A stretch of 21,334 bases of DNA from Haplomitrium mnioides (lineage: Eukaryota; Marchantiophyta; Haplomitriopsida; Calobryales), in NCBI GenBank assembly GCA_049999725.1, contig JBNGIS010011737.1:1-21334 (forward strand), given 5' to 3'. A program made the position numbers and the translations under genes. Below are positions 9,078 through 18,270 of the stretch, one piece after another (positions within the stretch are counted from its first letter, which is position 1; each line of letters starts with the position of its first letter). Under the pieces are notes generated by a model, which was not told where the DNA came from, did not search any database, and saw nothing but the letters and a program-made list of their open reading frames with translations.

Positions 9078-9094
9078 TGGCGCTAGAAGGAGGG
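9078..9094 (+). other. Primer binding site, complementary to tRNA-Asn
   Basis: TGGCGCTAGAAGGAGGG lies 8 nt after the 5' LTR end. Its reverse complement, CCCTCCTTCTAGCGCCA, matches the 3' end of plant cytosolic tRNA-Asn(GUU) as I know it: CCA tail, G73, acceptor strand TTCTAGC, T-stem strand CCTCC. About 17 bases pair. The usual gypsy and copia primers (tRNA-iMet, Asp, Arg) do not fit. The position in front of gag is right for first-strand priming. Confidence 0.85.
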
Positions 9095-9277
9095 CCAAAG
9101 GTTTGGAGAAACCTAAGACCAACCCGAACCAAAGACATCACTTTGTGGACCAAAGACTCAAGTTAGCTTGTGAGAAAGCCACTTCCGAGAAACAGAGCAA
9201 TTGGGGGTTGAGTCTATTGAAGAAGAGTGGCTGACAGAAGGGATTTTTTGGTGGAAGTGGCAGTAGCCAGTGGAGAG

Positions 9278-10084
9278 ATGGCCAATCCTATACCCCCTTG
9301 TAGGCTTCAGGAAAGATTCAAGTATAAGTCCTTCAAGGGACCTCCAAAGGATGACCCAGATGCATGGCTGGATGACATGGAGAACACTAAAGCAACAAAT
9401 AGGGAAGCCCATGTGAAGATTGGAATCTTGCCAGCAGTGTTGAAGGGGGAAGCCCAACCTTGGTACAAAGATTTGCCAGATAATGTCAAGAGGGACTGGC
9501 ATGCATTCAAGGCGGCCTTCATAGCAGAATTCCATGGGATTGGTGAAGAGACAAAAGTGCTGATCAAGATGGGTCAGCTCAGGATGCAAAAGAAGGAGTC
9601 TGTAAGGAAATTCCTCCAACGTTTCAAGAAGGTGGTGAGGAAGCTGAACCCACCATCCATTGATGGGATGCTCACAGCGTGGTTCCTGGCAGCTCTACCC
9701 AAAGGAATTGGGACTTGGGTGCGCCAAACGGATCCACAGACTTTGGAGGACGCAGCCAACACAACCCGATCCCATGTGAAGACGGCCATCACCAGCTCCC
9801 AAAGGAAGGCACGGTCCAAATATGACTCTGATGATTCTTCAGACACCTTGGACAGTGATGAGGAGACGGATCAAAGTTCCGAGTCCTCCTCGGAAAGTGA
9901 GAATGAGTCGAGCAGCAGCAGCTTAGAGGAGGACCGGTCATCTAGAAAGAAGAAAAAGAAGAAGGACCACAAGAAGAAGAAGCAAGCCAACGAGGTCAGC
10001 CATCGCAAAGGAGCCAACAATGGGAGATACAAGAAAGCTGAACCCGAACCCAAGGCGAGCAAGAAGCTAGGGGGAGGGATTTAA
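9278..10084 (+). pseudogene. gag: gag, capsid part (N-terminal 268 codons)
   Basis: The ATG at 9278 is the first in-frame one after a TGA at 9218; the open frame reaches back only to a GTG at 9227. The product is a structural polyprotein that would assemble the retrotransposon particle. Residues about 20-150 form a Retrotrans_gag-type helical region, with AWLDDMENTK, KGEAQPWYKDLP and WHAFKAAFIAEF, followed by the RKFLQRFKKVVRKL helix. From about residue 175 the chain becomes low complexity: a Ser/Asp/Glu-rich block, then a Lys-rich block of nuclear-localisation type. The frame ends at TAA 10082-10084 after a G-rich tract. The next segment continues in the -1 frame, so this is either a 1-nt deletion or, less likely, programmed slippage. 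Confidence 0.85.
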
Positions 10085-10671
10085 TTGAGGAGCTGAGCGC
10101 CAAGATGGAGGGGATGAACATCCTATTGGCAGGAATCAAGCCGGAGGTCAGGCCTCTGCCAACCCAAAGAGTTGGAGTCTGGTGCGTCCGATGCAAGCAA
10201 CACGGACACTCCCTCCAAGAATGTCTAAATGACACCAATGCTGTGCATTACGTGAGGGAAGAAGCACCCGAGTACATTAGGGAGGAAGTTGAGTATGTCA
10301 TGGAGGAGGCCCCAAAAACGGTGTATCAAATCAGTGGGGGACCTTGGACAATTTTGAGCAGGGCCGTAGGAGGGAACGCAAGGCCTATGAATCGGTGGAC
10401 TGCTAATCGGCCTCCCAAGACGACAATTATGGTCTGTTGGAATTGTGGCCCACCCAACCACATTTCATCGAGCTGTCCGAAGCCGCGGAAGAGCGGTTAT
10501 GGCCAACCACCTCCTCTGTGCTTCCAATGCAAGAAGAAGGGGCATGTGGCAGTGAATTGTCCAAACAAAAGACCAGATGCTACTCTTGGACCAAGCGCAA
10601 ATCCTCCTCCCCCTGCAATTGTCAATCTGATCACACTAGAGATGGAGGAGGAAGCTGAATTGCCGGGCTAA
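10085..10671 (+). pseudogene. gag: gag, nucleocapsid part with three CCHC zinc knuckles
   Basis: It follows the capsid segment in the -1 frame; an ATG occurs at 10105, but the frame is open slightly upstream, across the junction. Three perfect C-X2-C-X4-H-X4-C knuckles are present: CVRCKQHGHSLQEC (10183-10224), CWNCGPPNHISSSC (10435-10476) and CFQCKKKGHVAVNC (10519-10560). Such knuckles bind and package retrotransposon RNA. One or two are usual in plant gypsy gag, and the first here is separated from the other two by a Glu-rich linker. The frame stops at TAA 10669-10671, but similar charged sequence goes on in the same frame. That stop is therefore likely a later mutation. Confidence 0.85.
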
Positions 10672-10938
10672 GAGACACCAACTCCCGAGGATTGTTTCCA
10701 GGTGGTGACCCGGGTAGGGGCGAAGGCCAAGAAGAGAAGCCAAAGGAAGTCCGAGCAAAGAGCGGAGAAGGGAGTGGCTCGAGCGACCTTGCCTCAAAGC
10801 GATTCAGATTATCGAAGGGATAATCTGAAATGGTTCTACCCTAAGCAACAAGACCAGGTGAGAAAGCAATTGGAAGCTTTGGAGGCTCTAGAAGAAGCTC
10901 TACGGGAGCAGAGAGAGTGCGATTGGCAATTCAGATGA
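10672..10938 (+). pseudogene. Charged gag-pol linker; protease expected here but not seen
   Basis: This stretch continues the nucleocapsid frame past the TAA at 10669. It contains a Lys/Arg-rich block (KAKKRSQRKSEQR), a DSDYRRDNLKWFYP segment and a Leu/Glu heptad-like helix (RKQLEALEALEEALREQREC), ending at a TGA. In a gypsy element the aspartic protease should sit between this point and the RT. No D-[ST]-G motif occurs in any + frame that I could read from 10561 to 11234. The only DS is followed by D, not G. The region is either a linker left after a deletion or a divergent protease I cannot recognise. Confidence 0.55.
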
Positions 10939-11852
10939 CAGTAGAGGACAACATGGGACGGAATGAGCCGCGGGTGGTGCGGGATGCCCAGCACAAGCAG
11001 TTGGTGGTCCGAGAAGGACACACCTTCCATATTGGCTCCCAATTGCCTAGGGAAGCAGAGCGGGCCCTCACCAAGCTCCTACACAATTTAAGTGACGCCT
11101 TTTCCTGGAGTCACGTAGATTTGAAGGGGGTCCCAAGAGAATTGGGGGAGCATAGGATCGATCTGGAACCCACGGCAATCCTAGTATGCTATAGGCAATA
11201 TCGGATGAATCCTCGATTCTCCCTGCTGGTGTAGGAGGAGATAGACAAACTCCTGGAAGATGATTTTATCTACCATGTCCTCAACAGTGAGTGGGTGTCT
11301 CCTCTGGTAGTGGTGCCTAAGAAGGTGGGACAGGATGGGGAGAAGAAAACTCGAGTGTGCCAAGATTTTCAAAAACTGAATGAGGCCACAAACAAGGACC
11401 ACTATCCATTGCCCTTCACATATGGGGTGCTGGACTTGGTGGCAGGACAGGAGGTGTATAGTTTCCTTGATGGGTACTCTGAATACAAACAGATCTGGAT
11501 CAGGGAAGAAGATCAACTCAAAACAGCATTCACCACGGAATGGGGGGTGTTTGCTTTCAGGAGGATGCCATTCGATTTGTGCAATGCACCAGGTACCTTC
11601 CAACAGATGATGATGAACATCTTCCACGACTACCTCAGAAAATTCTTAGAGGTGTTCATCGACGATTTCGTGGTGTATGGAAAACTGGAAGACCACGAGC
11701 GGGATGTGAGGCTCACCCTTCAAAGGTGCAGAGAGACGGGGTTGAGGTTGCACCTAGGCAAATGCTTCTTCGGGGTGAAGGAGGGGATACTCCTCAGACA
11801 CCGAATTTCCAACAGAGACATTGAGGTGGATCAGGAGAAGATCACCAACTAA
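10939..11852 (+). pseudogene. pol: pol: reverse transcriptase
   Basis: It would copy element RNA into DNA. The frame is open from 10917. It has an N-terminal segment typical of gypsy RT (FHIGSQLPREAERALTKLL, then DAFSWS, then GEHRIDL) up to a TAG at 11232-11234. It then resumes in the same frame through WVSPLVVVPKK, VCQDFQKLNEAT and SFLDGYSEYKQI (catalytic Asp codon 11469-11471), then RRMPFDLCNAPGTFQ and FIDDFVVY (Asp-Asp codons 11661-11666). The usual MPFGLxNAPATFQ reads MPFDLCNAPGTFQ, two unusual substitutions. The frame ends at TAA 11850-11852, but coding continues beyond it. All three catalytic aspartates survive, yet two in-frame stops inactivate it. Confidence 0.9.
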
Positions 11853-12461
11853 TTGAACGTGGTGTTTCCTACCAATCTGAAGGAGGTGCAAGGCTTCTTG
11901 GGGTGCATTGGATACTATAGAAGATTCATCGACCAATTTGCCTCAGTGGCTCTACCCCTCACTCAAATGACAAAGGGGGGTAGCACATTTGAGACCACTC
12001 CGGAAAGATTGGCGAGCTTCAAGGAGTTGAAGAAAAGATTGGCAAGCACCCTTGTGTTGATCCCTCCAAGCTGAGGGAAGGACTTTCATGTGATGACCGA
12101 CGTGTTTGGGTTTTGCATTGGAGCAGTGCTATCCTGGTGGATGAGAAGGGACATGACCACCCCATCTACTTCGCCAGCAGGATGCTAGCACCAACAGAGA
12201 AGAACTACTCTACAACAGATCGGGAGGCTCTGGGAATCATATATGCCCTGAAGAAGTTCAAGCATTACTTGTTGCAGCATAAAGTGATCTTCCACACAGA
12301 TCACAATGCACTCAAGTACATGGTGAACAAGCCAGATGTCACCGGTCAAATTGCAAGGTGGGTGCTTCTTTTTGCAAGAATTTAACTTTGAGGTCAAGAT
12401 CAAACTTGGGGAAAAACATAGCAATCCAGACTTCTTCTCTAGGATTGCAGGGCTTGTCAAC
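11853..12461 (+). pseudogene. pol: pol: RT connection and RNase H
   Basis: It would degrade RNA in the RNA-DNA hybrid. The RT thumb/connection motif EVQGFLGCIGYYRRFI is followed by TGA at 12072-12074. The RNase H core then begins at FHVMTDVFGFCIGAV (Asp codon 12099-12101). A -1 frameshift at about 12128-12140 moves the reading to the frame holding HPIYFASRML, NYSTTDREALGIIYALKKF and FHTDHNALKYM. A second shift of +1 in the T-run at 12367-12373 restores the first frame for LQEFNFEV and HSNPDFFSRI. The segment ends with two adjacent TAG codons at 12462-12467. The fold motifs are clear but the gene is broken four times. Confidence 0.88.
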
Positions 12462-12467
12462 TAGTAG

Positions 12468-13835
12468 GAGGTGGGTGATCAATTCCCGGATGAACACCTA
12501 TTCCAAGTGAAGGTGGGGAGGACCACGGATTACACCCTCATCACTGAATTCCTCTATTCCGCTCAACTCCTACAGGGCAGCATCAGAGAGGAGGCTGCCA
12601 TGTTCCTCAGGAAGGTGAGACCATACCTCTTTATTAAAGGTATATTACATAAGAGAGGGTTTGACGGGATGATCAGATGCTGCTTAGAGTGAGATCAGTC
12701 CATGATGGTGATGTAGGCGCTCCACGGAGAGGAGGTGGGAGGCCACTTTGCAATAGACACCACCATCAAGAAGGTCCTGGATGCAGGGTATTGGTGGCCC
12801 ACATTGCACAAGAATGTGCATTTTTGGGTGAGGAGATGTGATGCATGCCAGAAAATAGGGAGGCCTGCAGCAAACCAGCATCACCCTCTGGTGCCCATCA
12901 TTCCCTTGGCACCATTTGAGAAGTGGGGGATCGACTTCATCGGTCCAATTGCACCTTCCACTTGGAAGGGCAATATGTACATACTGTTGGCCACAGATTA
13001 TGCCACAAAGTGGGTGGAGGCCAGAGCAACTAGGAAGGATGATGCCAAGACAGTGGCAGCCTTCCTCTATGAGCAGATGTTCTGCAGGTTTGGGCCTCCT
13101 TTGGAGCTGGTCAGCGATCAAGGGACACACTTCATCAATTAGGTAATCAAAGACCTGACCAATCGATACCTGATCAAGCACAGGAGGACCATTGCTTACC
13201 ACCCCAAGGCTAATGGCTTAATAGAAAAGGCCAATGGGATCATGGGGAAAATCCTTAGCAAGACAGTAGCAACGAACAAAGCCGATTGGGATCTCAAGTT
13301 GCTCACTGCCACCCATGCTTACAACTTGGCTTACAAGACCACAACAGATCATTGTCCCTATTTTTTGGTCTTTGGACAACATGCCCTGGTGCTTGTGGAG
13401 TATGAGGTGCTCACCCAAACGTTGTTGGAGCAAGAGAAGATGGCTGAAGAGCAGAGCAGAAAGGAGAGGCTCTATCAAATGGAGGGTCTAAAAGAAACCA
13501 AAGAGTTAGCCCAAGGGAGGTTGGAGCACCAACAAGAGCTCAGGAAGAGGCAGCATGACAAGGGTCTCAAACCAACTGACCTCCGAGAGAGAAATATGGT
13601 GTTGTTATATGACAGCAGGTTTGTGCATTTTCCTGGAAAATTGCATACAAGATGGATGGGGCCATTCATTCTGAAGAAGCTCCACCGGAATGGGTCATCA
13701 GAGCTGGAGACACTAGAGGGTCACAAGTTCGCCAATAGGGTGCACTTCAACAAGTTGAAAAAGTACGAGAATCAGGAGGAACCAGAAGAAGGCCCAATTG
13801 TGACCCCATCACGGGTGCCCAGCCAACAGAGGTAA
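12468..13835 (+). pseudogene. pol: pol: integrase (D,D-35-E, GPF motif, no chromodomain)
   Basis: It would insert the cDNA into the genome, which fits the 5-bp target duplication. An HHCC zinc-binding end is visible: H-X6-H in HGEEVGGH, then CDAC. The catalytic core has Asp at 12933-12935 (WGIDFIGP), Asp at 13116-13118 (LVSDQGTHF) and Glu at 13224-13226 (GLIEKANG). The spacing is D-X60-D-X35-E, textbook for a retroviral-type integrase. The C-terminal part has RWMGPFILKKL (GPY/F-like module) and ends KKYENQEEPEEG... with no chromodomain before TAA 13833-13835. Stops at 12690-12692, 12714-12716 and 13143-13145 break it, all in the same frame. Confidence 0.92.
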
Positions 13836-13840
13836 GCTGT

Positions 13841-13886
13841 TATGTGTGTGCATGTGTGTGTGTTTTGGGGGGGGGGGGGGGGGGGG
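13841..13886 (+). repeat. (GT)n stretch followed by a run of 20 G
   Basis: Alternating TG with small interruptions leads into TTTT and then G20 at 13867-13886, just after the integrase stop. Such a run can form a G-quadruplex on the + strand. Its exact length is hard to sequence reliably. Confidence 0.9.
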
Positions 13887-14001
13887 CGCGTTTTGTGGGG
13901 TTGTATTGCAGGAGTTGCAAAATTCGAGCCAACGACCAGTCAGCAAAGGCACCCAGCAAAGTGAGGGAGAAGAAGTGTGTTCGCGGACATGCTTCACTCT
14001 T
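13887..14001 (+). other. 3' untranslated spacer before polypurine tract
   Basis: About 115 bp lie between the G run and the polypurine tract, with no conserved coding frame. Apparent open frames here run through into the LTR and are incidental. Confidence 0.6.
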
Positions 14002-14011
14002 GAAGGGGGAG
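14002..14011 (+). other. Polypurine tract (GAAGGGGGAG)
   Basis: This purine-only 10-mer lies 3 nt (TTA) before the TGTCA start of the 3' LTR. That is the expected place for the plus-strand DNA primer left by RNase H. Confidence 0.85.
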
Positions 14012-14656
14012 TTATGTCAACTAGGGATTTGCAATGGGTCACTAAAGCAGAATTCAGAAAATCGCAAGCAACATTGGCACAATGTCCCCTTTGCAAGTGT
14101 GAAGACGCCTTGGGAGCAGCGGATTGATCTCAATCAGCTAGTAAGAGCACGACGCATGAATCCTTGGAGGAAAATAGGATCATGGCGGAAGAGAGAGAAG
14201 GAGGCAGTGATTGCCAGCCAAGGGAGGGGTACCACTACAAAATCCGTATTGGGCAAGTGAGAACCCGTAGGCCTCACGGGGATGCAGGGATCGAGGCCGA
14301 GTGAGAAGGAAGGGAACACCCGCCTAAGGCAAAGCGATTGCAGGGGGAGAACGGATCTACAAGGCAACATTTTGAAGGCACTCAGAGGAGAGAGAGAGGC
14401 CGCGGACACTGCCTGCAGCCTACCACGCATCAGGAAGTAAGGATCAGGGGAGAAAGGAGGAGTCCAGATTGTCGCAAAGGCAAACTAGGCTAGGGAAGGG
14501 GGACGCCTCGATCCCGCAAGTAGGAGCGCGCTCTGCAAGGGCCGATCGACATTTTCCTTCGAATCCGCGAATCCTAGCGGAAACGTGGAGTTCTATGAAG
14601 GCCTTGCGAGATTCCACGGAAACGTGGCGTCTCCGGAGCACTTCATGGGATTCCAC

Positions 14657-15518
14657 GGATGACATGGCGGCTCTAGGGAGCCCAAAGACCTTCACGAGAA
14701 GTGGCGGGGCCTAGTAAAGCTTGACGAGAATTCGCCTCCCTAAGTGGGGATCCCGATTAAGGGGGTTCCGATCTGCCTTCCGACGTGGGGAACCCGCTTA
14801 ACAGGGATCCGATGAGAGTCCAATTGGGGAGCAAGGGGGAAGACCCGAAAAGGCAATATATCGTGGGTCCGGTCAAAGTAGAATCGACGAGTGCCAAAGA
14901 GGTGATCTATCGACGATCTGACCAAGGAAGAACCGTGGAAGCTGAAGGGGTGACTTAGCGGGGATCCGAAAGGAGGAAAAGCAGAGGAGAGCCGAAAGGG
15001 GGACAAATCACCGGACGGTCAAACGAAGAGCGAGTAGAGGCAAAAAGACAACCTATCGACGATCCGGTCAGACGAAGAGCAACAGTGCTGAAATGGTGAT
15101 CCATCGCGAACCGTCCAACGTGAAGAAGGATGAGCCAGAAGGGCAATATGTCGCTGATCCAAATGGGGAAGAAGAAGGATACACCAAAGGTGATTTATCG
15201 AAGAACCGGAGAGCCAGATGGAGTTGGCCGGAAAAACGACTTAGCGCAGATCCGACCGATGGGGGAGCAAGCGACGTCGAAAGGATGATCCTTTGCAGAT
15301 TCGGCAAGACCAAGTAAGAAAGTTCGACGGGGTATGGCCGCGACATCCAAAAGTTTGACAGAGAGGCGGATGATTCAAAGGGGCCTTGTAGTTCCTATAT
15401 CAAGCTTTTGGAAAAATTAATGAAGGGAGTCTCAGGCGCGCGTATTGTTCTTACGACGAGGGAATTCCGAAACGACAACATTTCCACATGTTTTTACTCG
15501 GCAAGGAGGAGTTCTACG
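14657..15518 (+). repeat. Tandem ~864-bp unit, copy 1 (3' LTR)
   Basis: It starts GGATGACATGGCGGCTC. The equivalent junction recurs at 15519, an offset of 862 bp. It corresponds to 5222-6084. Confidence 0.9.
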
Positions 15519-16411
15519 GATGACGTGGTGGCTCTAGGGAGCCCGAGGACCGCGGCGGGGCCCAGTAAAGCTTAATGGGAATTCGCCTCCCTAAGTAGGG
15601 ATCTCGGTTAAGGGGGTTTCAATCCGTCTTCCGACGTGGGGAACCCGGTTAAGGGGGTTCCGATCAGTCTTCCAACATGGGGAACCCGCTTAACGGGTTT
15701 CCGATGAGAGTCCAACCGGCGAGCAAGGGGGAAGACCCGAAAAGGCAATATATCGTGGGTCTGGTCAAAGGGGAACCGACGAGTGCCGAAGAGGTGATCT
15801 ATCAACGATTCGACCAATGAAGAACCGTGGACGTTGAAGGGGTGACTTAGTGAGATTCTGACAAGAGGAAAAGCAAACGAGAGCCGAAAGGGGGATGAAT
15901 CACCAGACGGTTAGACAAAGACCGAGTAGAGGCAAAAAGGCAACCTATCGACGATCCGGTCAAATGAAGAGCAGTAGTGCTGAAATGGTGATCCATCGCG
16001 AACCGTCCAACGGGAAGAAGGATGAGCCAGAAGGGCGATATGTTGCCGATCCAATTGGGGAAGAAGAAGGATATGCCGCAAAGGCGATTTATTGAAGAAC
16101 CGAGGAGCTAGATGGAGTCGACCGTAAAAACGACTTAGCGCAAATCCGACCGATGGGGGAGCAAGCAACGCTGAAAGGATGATCCTTTGCAGATTCGATA
16201 AGACCAAGTAAGAAAGTTCGACGGGGTACGGCCGTGACATCCGAAAGTTTGACAGAGGGGCGAATGGTTCAAAGGGGCCTTGTAGTTCCTATATCAAGCT
16301 TTTGGAAAACTTAACAAAGGGAGTCTCGGGCGCGCGTATTGTTCTTACGATGAGGGAATTCTGAAACGACGATGTTTCCACAAGTTCTTACTCGGCGAGG
16401 AGGAGTTCTGC
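15519..16411 (+). repeat. Tandem ~864-bp unit, copy 2 (3' LTR), expanded to 893 bp
   Basis: It starts GGATGACGTGGTGGCTC and ends at the CGATGACATGGCGAGCG junction near 16412. It is longer than its partner mainly because of the 41-bp duplication at 15605-15686, partly offset by a short deletion just after 15550 (the CTTCACGAGAAGT segment is missing). It corresponds to 6085-6947. Confidence 0.88.
15605..15686 (+). repeat. 41-bp tandem duplication private to the 3' LTR
   Basis: CGGTTAAGGGGGTTTCAATC... at 15605-15645 is repeated with a few changes at 15646-15686 (CGGTTAAGGGGGTTCCGATC...). A third related start, CGCTTAACGGG, follows at 15687. The 5' LTR has only one such unit at the matching site. 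Confidence 0.9.
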
Positions 16412-16485
16412 CGATGACATGGCGAGCGCAGGGAGCTCACTGAAGCTAGCGGAAACGTGAGTGAATGAGATGGTTACGCAGGTCA

Positions 16486-16700
16486 ACTTTGGAAGAAGGG
16501 TTAGCCCGACGGTCCGTCTACCCCTTTGCGGGGCGGAATCGGACGGCGCCCTTCAGAGGACGTGGCCCTGAGAAGCTCAGAGGGGATTCCGCAGGTCAAC
16601 TTTGGAAGAAGGTCAGCCCGACAGTCCGCCTACCCCTTTGCGGGGCGGTGTCGAACGGCGCCCTTCGGATGACGTGGCGACAACGAAAGCTCTAGGTAAG
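16486..16700 (+). repeat. Two tandem ~113-bp units plus a diverged third (3' LTR)
   Basis: ACTTTGGAAGAAGG starts at 16486 and 16599. Each is followed by the CCCTTTGCGGGGCGG and GGACGTGG or GATGACGTGGCG landmarks. A third version lies at about 16755-16830. This mirrors 7023-7372 of the 5' LTR. Confidence 0.85.
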
Positions 16701-18264
16701 TCAAAGGACATGCGGCATCAAGAGGGAGTCCGTTGCAACTTGGGTCAACCACGGGGGAAGGGGTCAGCGCGGCGGTCTGCTTACCCCTTTGCGTGGCGGC
16801 GTCGGACCGCGGGGCCTCGGATGACGTGTCGCTCGTAGGAGTTCCGTGGGATATTCCGGCGAATCTGCAAAGATTTTGTGGGTTAGGGTCTGCGGAGCGC
16901 TTCGAAACTTTGTTCTGCAGAACCCTTCGAAGTTGGTTCTGCGAGAATCTGCAAAATCTCGACCTGCAAGATTCCTCAAAATCCATGTAGAGTGATCGTT
17001 GTAATTGGCGCTTCTCGACCAACCAACAGGACACGCGACGCGACCTCCTTTCCCGTTGCAACGGGATTAACTACCTCACGGGACACGCGTCATCACCCCA
17101 TATTCCGAGCCTAACGGGAATAACAACCATCTTCGGAGTGGGCTTGGGGTGATCAACGCTCGCAGGAGGTTTACATTGAGGGATCCCAATTTTGATCGGG
17201 TTGATGCACGGGCAATCTAAGGGCGCGATAGCGACCTCAAGACAAGGAAATCACAACAAGGTAAGGCAGGAGGGAGAATTCAATGAGGAGCAACGTGAAG
17301 CAGGTGAACTAGCTCGGGGGGGCAAACGGGGGCTCGGAGGTGGACTGGAGGGGCGCCGAGAATCATTGAGTGAGGAGCTTAGGAGGCTCGGGCGATCCAG
17401 GTGAACTCGTCTCCGTGAGTGGACCAGGGCGGAGGTGGACCGATCTGGGAGCTCGAAGGGATTCTTACCTGTTGAGATCTTGGAAGAGGCTGCCAAGTGA
17501 GGAGCTTGGAGTTGTCCTTGCATTCCTTGTGCAAGAACATCAACCCAAAGTGTTCGGAGTACACTCTAGTGTAATTCTTCGAGTGGAACTGAGGGTGGGA
17601 GGCTGCATTAGTGCCTGTGCACTACGTAGGAAGACCCGTCAAGGCTCGGGGTGGAGTGGGCTACCTGCAGTTGGGAAGACTGTCTTCCAAAGGTGGAAGC
17701 CAAAGAAATCCTCTTCCTAGCCTGAGGAAGTAAAAGCAGGGCTTCTCGCGAGGGAAGTTAAAAACTATCTGGAGAGAAGGGTGTGTGGGTAGCTGTTGGG
17801 TTGAAGGCTGGAAGGCAACCAAGGATTCGGAAGGGAAGTATCAATTGGTGGATCTGTCTAGAGGGCCTTCAAGGACTCTGTTTCTAGTTGTAGTACATAA
17901 TGTATATGTGTTTGTGTAGTTGTGTATAGTTAGATTCACATTCTGCATTTGTGTTCTAGAGGCACATTAGATTAGAAGACATCAGGACAGTTGAGCAGAC
18001 CTTAGGAACATCCTTGGAGGGGGAGTCCAATCCCTTGACCTAGTTCTGATTTCTTATGGGTGAATGCTCTTTGTTCTTGATCCTGTTGCATACAGTAGGA
18101 ATTAGTTCATCTTAGGATAGTTAGGAAAACAACTGTATCAGTTCTGTGACAACCCTGAGAGGGGGAGTCCAGTTCTCTTGTATTGTTCATTGGTGCAGGT
18201 CACAAGCACATTTCTGCCCCAAAACACAAATAAGGTGGTAGGGTTTGAGTCATTTGGCCCTTGG

Positions 18265-18270
18265 AATAAA
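18265..18270 (+). promoter_or_regulatory. Possible polyadenylation signal AATAAA in 3' LTR
   Basis: AATAAA occurs in TTGGAATAAAGTGG. The matching 5' LTR site (near 8808) reads AAGAAA. A TG-rich stretch lies about 350 bp upstream, which is rather far for the upstream element of a plant poly(A) site. The assignment is weak. Confidence 0.25.

Noticed and set aside
9158-9619. 153-codon open frame on the minus strand
   Set aside because: It is antisense to the clear capsid sequence of gag and has no motif of its own.
12684-13202. 172-codon open frame on the minus strand
   Set aside because: It is antisense to the integrase core, whose catalytic motifs lie on the + strand.
13867-13886. G20 run as the polypurine tract itself
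   Set aside because: It is about 130 bp from the LTR start. GAAGGGGGAG at 14002-14011, 3 nt from TGTCA, is the better placed tract.
13844-14260. 138-codon open frame over the G run and 3' LTR start
   Set aside because: It includes the translated G20 run and crosses the PPT and LTR border. Similar residues in the older LTR reflect shared DNA, not protein selection.
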